A stretch of DNA of 64,000 nt from Alphaproteobacteria bacterium (GTDB lineage Bacteria; Pseudomonadota; Alphaproteobacteria; SMXP01), in NCBI GenBank assembly GCA_028285305.1, contig JANQPV010000036.1, positions 124,001 through 188,000 on the forward strand, given 5' to 3'. The stretch's first letter is position 1; every line of letters begins with the position of its first letter. A model generated the notes under the pieces. That model saw nothing but the letters and a program-made list of their open reading frames with translations, ran no database searches and had not been told where the DNA came from. A program made the position numbers and the translations under genes. Shown here in pieces: positions 44,866 through 54,222 of this stretch.

Positions 44866-46329
44866 TCATTCTTCATAATCAGCAGACTGCTTTTCAAGAA
44901 TCTTGGTACTACTTTTGATTTCATCATCTTTAATTGACCGAGTGATTTCAGCGTCAGAAGACGCAAGGACAGCAATCCCCGGAGCACCATGGCCGTGGAT
45001 CGATGAACCAGTAAGCATCCGCTTGCGAAGGGCGACTTGCTCACTCTCACCAAGTGGGAAATTCCACATGATCAAGATGACAAGACCGAAAGTCACTCCG
45101 GGAAAGAGCACCATCATCATCCGTAAGCCAAATAAGGCACCGTCTGGATTGATGGCCTCTGGTGACGGATCGTAACCCACCATACTCAAAATGGGGTAGC
45201 TTAGGCCGATCGCGAGGGCTGCCGCCACTTTGCTCGTGGATTGCAAAAGCGACATGTAAAGGCCGGTCTGCTGAACACCCGACTCGGCTGTATCAATGTC
45301 GGTCACATCGGCCATGATGGCCCTGGGGATGTAGGTGCCGACGGCTTGGTTGGCTCCCAAGAATAAGAACGCAACGCTCGTAATGAGAACGCTTCCAACT
45401 GGTATGATCAAGTAGAGAATACTTGCGGCAATCTGATAGATAAGCGCATAGCACAAGGTCCGATGTTTTCCGATGCGCCGGCTGAGCGTGACGAACAGCG
45501 GCAAAAACAAAAGCCCGGAAAAGAGAAACGGAACGAGGGCAAAAGAAGACCAGCTGCCTAGTTGCAGGGCATCTTCAACATAAAACAGGACCATGCCCGC
45601 CGCACCGCCGGCCGCAATACCCAAAAGTAGATTGGCAGCTAACAACAAGCGAAGTGGCCTATTTCCCATCAGCACACGAAGTGTCTTGCGCGACCTCTGT
45701 TTAATTGATTTGTCGGTGTTGGGTTCAGGAGTTGACCAGAGTGCGGCAGCGACCGAACTTGGGAGCAAAACCAACAGAGTGAGCGCTATTAAGCGCATTC
45801 GATCAGCATCGCTGGAGTTGCCTGCACCGTCCGCATAGGCAACCAGAAGAATAAGACCCAAGCTTCCCACGAGAGCAGCACCCTGTTTATAGGCCGATAT
45901 CCTTGAGCGCTCATGATAGTCCGTCGAAAGCTCGGCCGCCCAAGCGATGTGCGACACTGATCCAATCGTCCAACCGACATAGAGTAGAACCATCCAAAAC
46001 CCAAAATAAGCTCCTCCCACAGAAGGACCAGGTACAAATGTCATGTATGTGCAAAGGCCCAAAACAGGCACGGAAACAACAAGCCATGGCAGGCGCCGGC
46101 CCCACCTTGTGTGCCAGCGGTCGGAAAGCACGCCGAACACCGGGTCAGTAAACACATCCCACAGTTTTGTCAGCCCAAAAATCAAGCCGACGGTGCTCAG
46201 ACCTAGGCCCATAGACCCGGCGTAAAAGGGTGGCACGAAGACAACGACCGCCATAAGAAAAGCCGAAAACGGCGCCTCTGGCGAAACAAAGGCTGACAGC
46301 CTCACCGCGCTCAGTCTGGATGCAGACAT
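44866..46329 (-). CDS. GPH-type MFS sugar/cation symporter-like transporter
   Basis: A 487-residue transporter with about 12 membrane segments. LWDVFTDPVFGVLSDRWHTRWGRRLPWL is the characteristic first loop of the glycoside-pentoside-hexuronide (MFS_2) family, with the Asp pair involved in cation coupling. The start ATG 46329 was used. It lies between a small membrane protein and the sulfatase on the minus strand. It is the same family as the truncated gene at 62836. Confidence 0.85.
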   Translation of the reverse strand: MSASRLSAVRLSAFVSPEAPFSAFLMAVVVFVPPFYAGSMGLGLSTVGLIFGLTKLWDVFTDPVFGVLSDRWHTRWGRRLPWLVVSVPVLGLCTYMTFVPGPSVGGAYFGFWMVLLYVGWTIGSVSHIAWAAELSTDYHERSRISAYKQGAALVGSLGLILLVAYADGAGNSSDADRMRLIALTLLVLLPSSVAAALWSTPEPNTDKSIKQRSRKTLRVLMGNRPLRLLLAANLLLGIAAGGAAGMVLFYVEDALQLGSWSSFALVPFLFSGLLFLPLFVTLSRRIGKHRTLCYALIYQIAASILYLIIPVGSVLITSVAFLFLGANQAVGTYIPRAIMADVTDIDTAESGVQQTGLYMSLLQSTSKVAAALAIGLSYPILSMVGYDPSPEAINPDGALFGLRMMMVLFPGVTFGLVILIMWNFPLGESEQVALRKRMLTGSSIHGHGAPGIAVLASSDAEITRSIKDDEIKSSTKILEKQSADYEE

Positions 46330-46353
46330 TGACCCAACCTCTTTCAATTGCCT

Positions 46354-46812
46354 TTATGCGGGCTCCGTAAACAGGAAAATCGCTGCGTCTCTGTAGTCAA
46401 ACACCAAGGAAAACGTGATGACTGCGAGCATCAAATACCGCCATCCGCCATAGACCGGTGCACTCATTGTGGGTGCCCCTCTAAACGCGAGATAGAGTGC
46501 AGCCGGAGTCCAAAACACCACGTGATTTATGGCGATAACTCCCACGGTGAGAGCCGTCGGTCCGAACACCAATAATACAGCGGCCGAAGCCAAATGGCTC
46601 ACCACAACCGATGCCACAATCCACCGCGCAGCTAGATGTGTTCGGACAAAGAGAAGCCCCGCAAAGAAGGTGCAGAGCATGAAGATGATCCACCACTGCA
46701 CCCAAAGGGGAGACGCCGCGCGCGCTTCCTCATTCCAAACCGAAAAAGGCGTTAGCTCGGCAGCTGCGATCTGATCGGAAGCCGCTGCAGCAACGTCGAC
46801 AAACACGATCAA
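46354..46812 (-). CDS. Small membrane protein, four helices
   Basis: A 152-residue protein with four hydrophobic segments: one in WVQWWIIFMLCTFFAGLLFV, then WIVASVVVSHLASAAVLLVF, VGVIAINHVVFWTPAALYLAF and a last one in YLMLAVITFSLVFDYRDA. The start codon overlaps the stop of the PPOX gene, so translation is coupled. I do not recognise a family. It lies between PPOX and the GPH transporter. Confidence 0.65.
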   Translation of the reverse strand: MIVFVDVAAAASDQIAAAELTPFSVWNEEARAASPLWVQWWIIFMLCTFFAGLLFVRTHLAARWIVASVVVSHLASAAVLLVFGPTALTVGVIAINHVVFWTPAALYLAFRGAPTMSAPVYGGWRYLMLAVITFSLVFDYRDAAIFLFTEPA

Positions 46813-47321
46813 TCACGCCAGGGTAAGTTGGCTCCCAGCCCATGTTTGAACTCTTTCCTGAATTCCTTGTCCTGAACTTCTTCCGCTTTGTTAAGATGGA
46901 CGGGCGGCGTGTAGAAAGTGGAGCGGGGCTTGACGCGCACCACGATTCGTCCTTCTTTCTCCACCAAATCCCTTACGAAGGGTCGGGCGTCTTCGGGCAG
47001 TGTTTCGCCCGCCATGACGCCTCCGATCTTCATGCCAACGTCAATGGCTTGTTCTTGATCCTCTTCAATCTCCGCATCGCCATAGACAACCAGATACGTG
47101 GGAGGCCACTGTCCGTCCAAGACAGCAATGGAGAGCTCACCCTCCCGGTCGACGGCCTTAGCCTTCTGGCGTTCGCGCATTGTCGAGAAGCAAATATCGT
47201 CACCGTCCATGACGTAGTACACGATCGACATTGAGGGTGGTCCGTTCTTGCGCGTGTATCCAACAACACAAGTATTGTTCTTTTGAACAAATTCGCGGCG
47301 TTCAGCAGCATCCATAGTCAT
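46809..47321 (-). CDS. Pyridoxamine 5'-phosphate oxidase-fold protein (PPOX)
   Basis: A 170-residue split-barrel flavoprotein or F420-type oxidoreductase: NNTCVVGYTRKNGPPSMSIVYYV followed by DICFSTMRERQKAK is the typical FMN-binding beta-barrel. The C-terminal tail is charged. I chose ATG 47321 because the longer frame starts inside the operator. It is the first gene after the tandem TetR-type operators and is probably directly repressed. Confidence 0.8.
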   Translation of the reverse strand: MTMDAAERREFVQKNNTCVVGYTRKNGPPSMSIVYYVMDGDDICFSTMRERQKAKAVDREGELSIAVLDGQWPPTYLVVYGDAEIEEDQEQAIDVGMKIGGVMAGETLPEDARPFVRDLVEKEGRIVVRVKPRSTFYTPPVHLNKAEEVQDKEFRKEFKHGLGANLPWRD

Positions 47322-47346
47322 GATGTGATCCCTTGTTATATTAAAA

Positions 47347-47377
47347 TGGTAACACGTTACCATATGTAACGCGTTAC
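47347..47377. promoter_or_regulatory. Tandem palindromes, probable TetR operators
   Basis: TGGTAACACGTTACCA (47347-47362) is a 16-bp inverted repeat and GTAACGCGTTAC (47366-47377) a second one whose centre is 17 bases away. They lie between the TetR gene and the PPOX gene. Confidence 0.75.
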
Positions 47378-47466
47378 CAAAATTAGTCAAGACAAATCCT
47401 TCCCCGAGCACCATATTGTGCCGGCGATCCCTAATCGTGGTGTTGGTTCTGATAAATCAGGAGAAA

Positions 47467-48159
47467 TCAGGGCGATTTCAGATGAGCCTTGAGGACAGAC
47501 AATCCGGGATGTTTTTTGATTTCCGCGCGCGCTTTCGCAATCCCTTGCGATGTCAGCACAGGCAGCAACACCCAGATCGAGGCGATCACCATCTCGTCCG
47601 CTAACCTTTTCGCCTCGATGAATCCTTTGGACCAAAGCAGCATCGGCCCCCAGGTGGCCATCGTCAATTGCTTGGCCAAATGATCGGCGTCGGTTTTGGC
47701 GTCGATCTCGTCAAGTTGCTTCATATCCTTGACAGTGAGAGTTCTGGCCCTAATTGCATTTGCTAGAAGAATCTCCGTAGCCGGAGCGCCCGCTTCTGCC
47801 ATAAAGAGAAGTGTTGGAATCGCCTCCCCCACCGCTTTGTCGTCTGTCACGTTGACGGCAAAAGATCGCAGCAGCGCGAATAGTCGACCAACACCTGCAG
47901 TCTCTTTTTCCGCGACAGATGACGTGATCCTATCGATTTGATCTCTTACAGTTGCAAGAACCAGAGTCTCCTTGCTGTCGAAGAGCCGATAGAGGGTGGT
48001 CGGCGAGACATCGGCTGCTTCGGCCAAATCACGCATGTTGACGTGGTCGTAGCCATGCTTTCGGAGATGATCTGTCGTCACCTTGAGAATCCGTTCACGT
48101 CGTTCTTTTTGTTTGGGGGTCATCTTCATTCCAAAATCGAGCGAGCCATGTTCATGCAT
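47467..48159 (-). CDS. TetR-family transcription regulator
   Basis: A ~230-residue TetR protein. The helix-turn-helix is HGYDHVNMRDLAEAADV followed by TTLYRLFDSKETLV. The frame is open to 48294, but ATG 48159 (MHEHG) avoids an implausible N-terminus. It precedes the tandem TGGTAAC operators and probably regulates the PPOX-transporter-sulfatase run and itself. Confidence 0.85.
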   Translation of the reverse strand: MHEHGSLDFGMKMTPKQKERRERILKVTTDHLRKHGYDHVNMRDLAEAADVSPTTLYRLFDSKETLVLATVRDQIDRITSSVAEKETAGVGRLFALLRSFAVNVTDDKAVGEAIPTLLFMAEAGAPATEILLANAIRARTLTVKDMKQLDEIDAKTDADHLAKQLTMATWGPMLLWSKGFIEAKRLADEMVIASIWVLLPVLTSQGIAKARAEIKKHPGLSVLKAHLKSP

Positions 48160-48375
48160 TACCACAGAGCTTTCAATCTGAAAACTGGAACTTGTTACCG
48201 AAATATCAGGCAGGCCTACTAATTCGACAAGGCTCGATGGCAACAGAGCAGGTTTGGCTATGTTCGGCCCAAAAAATGACCTCCGCGGCTCCAATTGATT
48301 TCATCCGCTTCAGTCACCGACGAGACACATGCTGAAATTTGAGTGAGTCTGCGGTGGGATAGACTGCGGGTTAGC

Positions 48376-49581
48376 CTACTTGAACACCAACCCTAAAAGC
48401 TGCTTTGCAATGATTTCGCGCTGGATTTCGTTGGTCCCGCCGAAGATGCTCCAGCAACGTCCGTAGAGGTACTGATAGCCAAACCGCGTAGCGCAGGCAC
48501 TTTCCGTCTCGTTCTGGCCAAGCCCTTTGATGGCGGCCAATTCGTACGCGGTCGCGCGGTCCCCAAAGAGTTTGAGCGAGAACTCGGCCATATCTTGCAA
48601 AATCTCGGTACCGCGAATCTTCAAGACAGCCGATTCCGGCCCTGGGGAGCCACCATCTGCAATCCACTTCTCCACATAGCCTTTCTCCACAGCACACAGG
48701 GAGGCCAAACGAGTTTCCAATCGCGAGAGCTCTCGGATCAAAGCGTCCTTGTCGCGGGCGCGTCCCCCTGAGTTAAAGACATCACTCGCTTTGTCTTTTA
48801 TTTTGTTGAGCAGGCTGATCTTAGAGCCGGTTTCCGCGATAAAGGCGCGCTCATTGCCCAAGAGAAAGCGGGCATAAGACCAACCTTTCCCAACTTCGCC
48901 AATGACGTTCGAAACGGGGATGCGAACATCCTCCAGAAAGATCTGGTTGGTATGGTGAACATCATCGATAGTGATGATGGGCGTGACCGATAGACCCCGC
49001 GCGTCCATATCGATAACAACATAAGTGATGCCTTCTTGCTGGCGGCCGTCCGAACTGGTGCGCACAAGGCAATGGAGCTTGTCCGCCCATTGAGCCTCAG
49101 TCGTCCACATCTTGGTGCCGTTGATAACGTACTCGTCACCATCGAGCACAGCAGACGTGCGCAGTGCCGAGAGGTCGGATCCGGCGCCTGCCTCCGAATA
49201 CCCCTGTGCCCACCAAACATTGCTCTCAAGAATGTCGTTCAAGTGCTCTTTCCTGTGGGCATCAGACCCGAACGTGTAAATGATCGGGCCGATCATCTTC
49301 ACGCCGTACGGAATGATAGGCGGGGCATCGGCCAGTGCACACTCTTGATAGAGCATAAGTTGGCGCTTCACGTCCCATTCGGCCCCTCCATACTCTTTGG
49401 GCCAACCAACGGCGAACCACCCCTGTTTGTGCAGGATCTTTTGCCAGGTCACATAGTCTTCTTTGATCAAGTAGACGCCGTGTGCGACTTTTTCTTTGAT
49501 GTCACGCGGGAGCTCCGACGCCACAAACTCCCTGATTTCTGCGCGGAAGGCGGCGTCTTCTTTTGACTCGCGGAAATACAT
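48376..49581 (-). CDS. Acyl-CoA dehydrogenase, subunit 1 of a pair
   Basis: A 401-residue acyl-CoA dehydrogenase. The FAD region YSEAGAGSDLSALRT and the C-terminal GGTNEIQREIIAKQLLGL are family marks. It follows a second, smaller dehydrogenase whose stop overlaps this start. Paired genes of this kind encode heterotetrameric dehydrogenases that act on bulky sterol or polyketide CoA esters, as in mycobacterial ChsE1-ChsE2; that comparison is inference. It is the last gene of the minus arm of the catabolic locus. Confidence 0.88.
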   Translation of the reverse strand: MYFRESKEDAAFRAEIREFVASELPRDIKEKVAHGVYLIKEDYVTWQKILHKQGWFAVGWPKEYGGAEWDVKRQLMLYQECALADAPPIIPYGVKMIGPIIYTFGSDAHRKEHLNDILESNVWWAQGYSEAGAGSDLSALRTSAVLDGDEYVINGTKMWTTEAQWADKLHCLVRTSSDGRQQEGITYVVIDMDARGLSVTPIITIDDVHHTNQIFLEDVRIPVSNVIGEVGKGWSYARFLLGNERAFIAETGSKISLLNKIKDKASDVFNSGGRARDKDALIRELSRLETRLASLCAVEKGYVEKWIADGGSPGPESAVLKIRGTEILQDMAEFSLKLFGDRATAYELAAIKGLGQNETESACATRFGYQYLYGRCWSIFGGTNEIQREIIAKQLLGLVFK

Positions 49582-50720
49582 TAGGCTGCACCCTCCAGCT
49601 CCGCCAGCAAGCCGTCCCCATGCCGTCTTTCATGAAAGGTTTCATCCCCAAACGCGTGGGCGATCGCCTTTAGTCTCTTGGCACCGTGACTGATGAACAG
49701 CTCATCTGAAACGCCCATACCGCCGTGAAGTTGGATGGCGTCATGGGCGACCTTCATCGCGGTTTCAGCGATACAGATGCGGGTGGCGGGAAAGAGCGGG
49801 TCAGACACGTCGCGTTCTTCATCCAATGCATCGACAGCCAGGCTCGCCATCGCTTTCGCCTCTTCTACCGCAACAAACATATCGCTGGCCCGATGTTGCA
49901 GAGCTTGGAACTGACCAATCTCGACGCCGAATTGTTTTCGGGTTTTGAGATAGTCTACCGTGTCGGTAAGCAGCTTCTCCATCAAGACAACCGCTTGCGA
50001 CCCTAAAATGGCATCGGCCCGATTTTGGACCCGCTGCAGCCAACGCCACACTTCTTCGTCTTGGAAAAGACGATGAACGGCTGGTGACTCGGTGAAGGTG
50101 ACGTCAGCCAAAACCGCCCCGTCAAATGTTCGGAAAGAACTGCGTTGGACGGACTCATCTTCCGCTTCAACCAAAAACAAACCGATTGCGTCCTCTTCCA
50201 CGATCCTCGCTGAAACGACAAACCAATCGCAGTCGCCGCCGGCGCGCACGCCTGTCTTTCGTCCGCTCACATACCAGGTATCGCCGCGCAACTCGGCAGA
50301 AGCGAGAATATTTTCGGGTCCATCCGGATGATAGTCTTCCCCATGAGCAAACCCGGCCATAGACGCTCCCTCCACGATCGGACCAAGCCACTTCGCCGCT
50401 TGATTTGGGTGGAGCCCGTGTTCGAGCAGCCACGCGGCAACAACCATCGACTCAACGTACGGATCGGGCGCGAGATTGAGCGCCAGAGCCTGCGCCACCA
50501 ATGCGGACGCCCGCGAAGGCAATCCGGCTCCTCCCAAATCCTCCGCCACCGTCGCACCCAACAAGCCGTTTTCAGCAAGTGCCTTCCACGTCGGCAGGCA
50601 ATCGGGATGTTCCGCTGCGGCCCTCATACGATGTGTCTCGAACGGATGGGCATCTGCGACGATCCGTCTGGCGGACTCTTCCAGTAACTTCAAAGTCTCT
50701 TCGGCGGCGCCTTCAGTCAT
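49581..50720 (-). CDS. Acyl-CoA dehydrogenase, subunit 2 of a pair
   Basis: A ~379-residue dehydrogenase with the general acyl-CoA dehydrogenase fold (DLGGAGLPSRASALVAQAL and the IQLHGGMGVSDELF region). Its FAD-binding segment is weaker than that of its partner, in keeping with a heteromeric enzyme whose subunits split the active site. The start ATG 50720 was preferred; the frame extends to 50774. It lies five bases after a 7-transmembrane gene. Confidence 0.85.
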   Translation of the reverse strand: MTEGAAEETLKLLEESARRIVADAHPFETHRMRAAAEHPDCLPTWKALAENGLLGATVAEDLGGAGLPSRASALVAQALALNLAPDPYVESMVVAAWLLEHGLHPNQAAKWLGPIVEGASMAGFAHGEDYHPDGPENILASAELRGDTWYVSGRKTGVRAGGDCDWFVVSARIVEEDAIGLFLVEAEDESVQRSSFRTFDGAVLADVTFTESPAVHRLFQDEEVWRWLQRVQNRADAILGSQAVVLMEKLLTDTVDYLKTRKQFGVEIGQFQALQHRASDMFVAVEEAKAMASLAVDALDEERDVSDPLFPATRICIAETAMKVAHDAIQLHGGMGVSDELFISHGAKRLKAIAHAFGDETFHERRHGDGLLAELEGAA

Positions 50721-50724
50721 TCTC

Positions 50725-51456
50725 TTACGCGGCTTTCGCCATCGCTCCTTCGAGTTCCCGCTCGTCCGGCTCATATGCGGGCAGTTTGCTCAGCAGCCAG
50801 ACATTCGCGATGCCCCAGCAAACGGCCATTGCCGTGAACGCCAAATATAGGGGTGAGCGGAAGAAAGGATCGACCTGCCACAGGGCCCCTTGAAACGACA
50901 GCATAATGAAAACAACGCAGATCTCCAAGAGATAGGACTGACCCCGCCGCGATTGGCGTTTGAGCATGAGCGTCGTGCTAAAAGGTAGTGCCCAGAAAGC
51001 AGTAATCGGAAACGAGACAAGGAACAGGGGGTCATCTAAGGCGCACTTCACCAAGAGCCACAGCACACCGATGGCCATCGTTGTTAAGGCAACGAGGCCA
51101 GCGAATTGCCATTGGGTCGCCCATGGAGCGAGCTCTTGCCTTCCGTATTTGATCACCATGCCGACCAAGGTAAACTCAATGGCTGTTGTAAAGACAAGAG
51201 CCACCCACCAGGCTTTCACCCACCAATGATCATAGACATTGAACCAAAGATCGTAGAGCAGCACGAACTGGAGGTCATGAACCGCAAACCAGGCAACGGC
51301 AGCCAACGGCGCCGAGTACGCTTTGTGCACACGCGCCAACCGGAACGACTCGATGAGAAACGAGAACGTAAACGCGGCTGCGCCCAGAAAGAACAAGAGA
51401 ACGAGCACCACATTGCTGTCGATCGACTGTAGAGCTAGATGTGGATCGTAGGTCAT
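50725..51456 (-). CDS. 7-transmembrane protein of an unrecognised family, paralogue A
   Basis: A 243-residue membrane protein with seven hydrophobic segments. Conserved with paralogues B and C in this locus: HDL at the end of helix 2, then LLYDLWFNVYDHWW before helix 3, an acidic Glu inside helix 3, VIKYGRQE after it, and DPFFRSPLY before helix 7. No lysine in helix 7 of the retinal-binding type is seen. Its start overlaps the CoA-transferase stop as ATGA. It resembles in size and topology the membrane terpene cyclases of fungi, but I see no motif to prove that. Confidence 0.7.
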   Translation of the reverse strand: MTYDPHLALQSIDSNVVLVLLFFLGAAAFTFSFLIESFRLARVHKAYSAPLAAVAWFAVHDLQFVLLYDLWFNVYDHWWVKAWWVALVFTTAIEFTLVGMVIKYGRQELAPWATQWQFAGLVALTTMAIGVLWLLVKCALDDPLFLVSFPITAFWALPFSTTLMLKRQSRRGQSYLLEICVVFIMLSFQGALWQVDPFFRSPLYLAFTAMAVCWGIANVWLLSKLPAYEPDERELEGAMAKAA

Positions 51457-52661
51457 CTTTGCTGGCCCCTCGTCTCGACCAAATTGAATGGATCGTGTAA
51501 CACGCCCTTCGAATGATGCTGGGACACTTCTTCTGCCGTCCATCCAAGCCAATCGCTGAGGGCGTCGAGATTATGCTCTCCCCGGACCGCCGTCCGGCTT
51601 TCTTGAGCGACGCCGCTTCGAGCGTCAGAAAACTTGTAAGGCGACTGAACAGTGCGGCACGTGCCCCCAATACCATCATCCACGTCGACGAAAATACCGC
51701 GCCCCTCGACACTTGGTTGCGCGTACGCGTCTTTGCCAGGCTCGCGGACCTTGCCCCAGGCAAGCCTCAACTCGTCCAACCGTTTGGTGAGCGCATCGAA
51801 CGATGCAAAGGAAAGGATATGATCTGCAATCGCTTGCTCTCGCAAGGCGACCTTTTCGTCCAAGCTCGCCCCTTTCGGGGCACCGTCGGTCAATCCGTCC
51901 CCTCTTGAGAAGGCGTGCCAAAGACCCTTCAAATGGCCCGCAATGCCGATTTTGTTGCCTTCCGGCGCCTCCCAAATCCGGCCAAAGCCATCATGAGTTT
52001 CTTTGCTCCAAATTCCATCTAGGATAAAACTTGCAAAATCATCTGTGGAGTGAACAACATCGATCATGCCGATATCGACATGTTGACCTCGCCCGGTCTC
52101 GTTCGCAAAGCGGAGCGCGGCAAGCAGACCAACCAATCCGTGGAGGGAGCTCAGCGTGTCGGCAACCGACACCGAAAAATCCGTTAGCTCATGTCCGGCA
52201 ACCGCCGCTTGCCTCGCCATTAGACCTGTTTCCATATGCAGTACTGGCGCATAGGCGGCGCGATCCCGCTCCGGCCCCACTTGCCCAAAGCCGGAGATGG
52301 ACAACATCACAAGCTTAGGATTAACAGCGCTCAGCGCTTCCCAGCCGATTCCCAATCGATCCATCACGCCGGGGCGGTAGTTTTCAATGACCACATCCGC
52401 CACTTTGACGAGATCCTTGATCAGCGCCGCCGCCCCGTCGGCTTTTAGGTCGATACATATGTTCCGCTTTCCAATGTTCTGCTGAATGAAGTAGCCCGAC
52501 AAGTCGCCCCTCTTCAGACCCAGGCCTCGAGTCACATCACCCTCCGGTGACTCCACTTTGACGACATCCGCGCCGAGATCCGACAGCATGCGTCCGGCAT
52601 AAGGGCCAGCCAAGACACGAGAAAAATCGAGGACTTTGATCCCTTCGAGTGGATAGTTCAT
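51453..52661 (-). CDS. CaiB/BaiF-type CoA-transferase
   Basis: A 402-residue family III CoA-transferase, which moves CoA to a carboxylic acid. The start region LEGIKVLDFSRVLAGPYAGRML and the segment VIENYRPGVMDRLGIGWE are highly typical. The catalytic Asp is expected near the AYAPVLHMETGL segment, where I do not see the usual Asp clearly, so the activity deserves a check. It lies between enoyl-CoA hydratase and the 7TM paralogue A. Confidence 0.88.
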   Translation of the reverse strand: MNYPLEGIKVLDFSRVLAGPYAGRMLSDLGADVVKVESPEGDVTRGLGLKRGDLSGYFIQQNIGKRNICIDLKADGAAALIKDLVKVADVVIENYRPGVMDRLGIGWEALSAVNPKLVMLSISGFGQVGPERDRAAYAPVLHMETGLMARQAAVAGHELTDFSVSVADTLSSLHGLVGLLAALRFANETGRGQHVDIGMIDVVHSTDDFASFILDGIWSKETHDGFGRIWEAPEGNKIGIAGHLKGLWHAFSRGDGLTDGAPKGASLDEKVALREQAIADHILSFASFDALTKRLDELRLAWGKVREPGKDAYAQPSVEGRGIFVDVDDGIGGTCRTVQSPYKFSDARSGVAQESRTAVRGEHNLDALSDWLGWTAEEVSQHHSKGVLHDPFNLVETRGQQR

Positions 52662-52665
52662 CGAA

Positions 52666-53448
52666 CTAGCCCACCTTTCTCGACTCTAAGAATTTCTCCA
52701 CCGCATTCAGATGAAACTTCTCGTTCATGCTGAGGGCTTCATAGGCCATCCCTGCATCCATCACCGCATGCATTTGCCGCTTGAGACCAAGATTGGTCAC
52801 AGCCTTCGTCCAAGCGATCGCTTCCGTTGCTCCATTGGCCAGACGTTGTGCCAGCTTGTCGACCGTTTCATCCAACTGATCGGCGGAACACACCCGATTA
52901 ATCAGCCCAAGATCTTTTGCTTCCTTCGCGTCAATGAGATCGCCGAAGAGAAGCGCCTCCTTGGCGCGCGCATAACCAACCAAGTGCGGCCAGATAAGAC
53001 AGCCCCCATCGCCCGCAACCAATCCGACGCGAACGTGGGGATCGCCAATATTTGCATTTTCTTCGGCAACGATAATATCGCAGAGTAACGCCACAGAGGC
53101 CCCCAAACCAATCGCATCGCCGTTCAGTCGGCAGATGATCGGTTTTTCCGCCTCAAGCAAACTGTAGACAATGCGTTTCCCTTGAATGTTTTGGAATGTA
53201 TAGCGCGACGCATCTTCACCCATCCGCTCCATCATGGAGACATCGCCGCCGGCACAAAAGGCGCGTCCTTCCCCGGTCAGGATTACCACATCGCACTCTT
53301 GGTCGAGCGACACATCATAAAAGACTTGCGCCAACTCATGATGCAATTGCTCGTCGACGGCGTTCAATACATCAGGCCGGTTCAGCGAAACCCTCAAGAT
53401 CCGCCCCTCGCGTTCGAATTTGATGCATTCGTAATTTGAATAGTCCAT
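52666..53448 (-). CDS. Enoyl-CoA hydratase/isomerase
   Basis: A 260-residue crotonase-fold enzyme that hydrates or isomerises an enoyl-CoA. The oxyanion hole is in GRAFCAGGDVSMM and the second is in CRLNGDAIGLGASVAL; the following DIIVAEENANIGDPHVRVGLV helix is normal. The ATG 53448 has AAGGAAAG upstream. It precedes the CoA-transferase by four bases. Confidence 0.9.
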   Translation of the reverse strand: MDYSNYECIKFEREGRILRVSLNRPDVLNAVDEQLHHELAQVFYDVSLDQECDVVILTGEGRAFCAGGDVSMMERMGEDASRYTFQNIQGKRIVYSLLEAEKPIICRLNGDAIGLGASVALLCDIIVAEENANIGDPHVRVGLVAGDGGCLIWPHLVGYARAKEALLFGDLIDAKEAKDLGLINRVCSADQLDETVDKLAQRLANGATEAIAWTKAVTNLGLKRQMHAVMDAGMAYEALSMNEKFHLNAVEKFLESRKVG

Positions 53449-53473
53449 TGATCTTTCCTTATCGTTCGAAGTC

Positions 53474-54211
53474 TCAAGCCGGAGCAAATGCGCTCTGGTC
53501 CGACGTCTGAGCGGTTACTTGAAACCTTTTGATGAAGACCATGACAAAAACCGCCCAAATCACCGTGATAGCGCCGAGGGCCACCCATCCCGGTGAGCGG
53601 AAGAAGGGATCGAGTGGCCAGACGGCGGACCACCAACACAAAGCCATAACAATGTAGGCAGACCACATGAGGGTTGATTGACCCACTGTGCTTTTCCGCT
53701 TCAGCATCATCGGAATTGTGAACGGGAGACAGAACCAGACGGTCCAGCCAAAGCTAAAGAACCACAGCTCATCAGCAAGCATCATTTTCACGCTGTACCA
53801 ACTGACCGACGTGCCCGCGAGTGCGATCAACATAATGGCCACAAACGTCCTTTGAGAAACCTGCGGCATGATTTCTTTTCGCCCCCAACGCAGAACCTGG
53901 TAGAAGAAGATGAACTCCATGATGTTCGTGATAATCAAACCCACAAAGAACAATTGCATAAACCAGTGGTCGTACTGATTGAACCACTTGTCATACATCA
54001 TGAGATACATGAGATCGTGAGGAATGAAGAGGAGCGTACACGCGACCGGCATTGTGTAAGTTTTGAGCCTGAATCCATTGCGGATACCGGAACCAAAATA
54101 AATGAAGTTCGCAATGAGAGAACAAGCACCAAGCAAAAGGAGGCGAGGCACGTCGGCGTCGATATTCGCAAGAGTTCCCGAAACATCGTAAAGCGCTAGA
54201 CCCTCAGCCAT
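53474..54211 (-). CDS. 7-transmembrane protein of an unrecognised family, paralogue B
   Basis: A 245-residue membrane protein with the same seven-helix pattern as paralogues A and C. It carries PHDLMYLMMYDKWFNQYDHWF, EFIFF in helix 3, VLRWGRKEI and DPFFRSPGW. It starts 11 bases after the MarR gene. The three paralogues share about a quarter to a third of their residues by eye, so the duplication is old. Function unknown; location within a CoA-ester pathway suggests a membrane enzyme or a transporter of a hydrophobic intermediate. Confidence 0.7.
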   Translation of the reverse strand: MAEGLALYDVSGTLANIDADVPRLLLLGACSLIANFIYFGSGIRNGFRLKTYTMPVACTLLFIPHDLMYLMMYDKWFNQYDHWFMQLFFVGLIITNIMEFIFFYQVLRWGRKEIMPQVSQRTFVAIMLIALAGTSVSWYSVKMMLADELWFFSFGWTVWFCLPFTIPMMLKRKSTVGQSTLMWSAYIVMALCWWSAVWPLDPFFRSPGWVALGAITVIWAVFVMVFIKRFQVTAQTSDQSAFAPA

Positions 54212-54222
54212 CGTTCTTGCTC

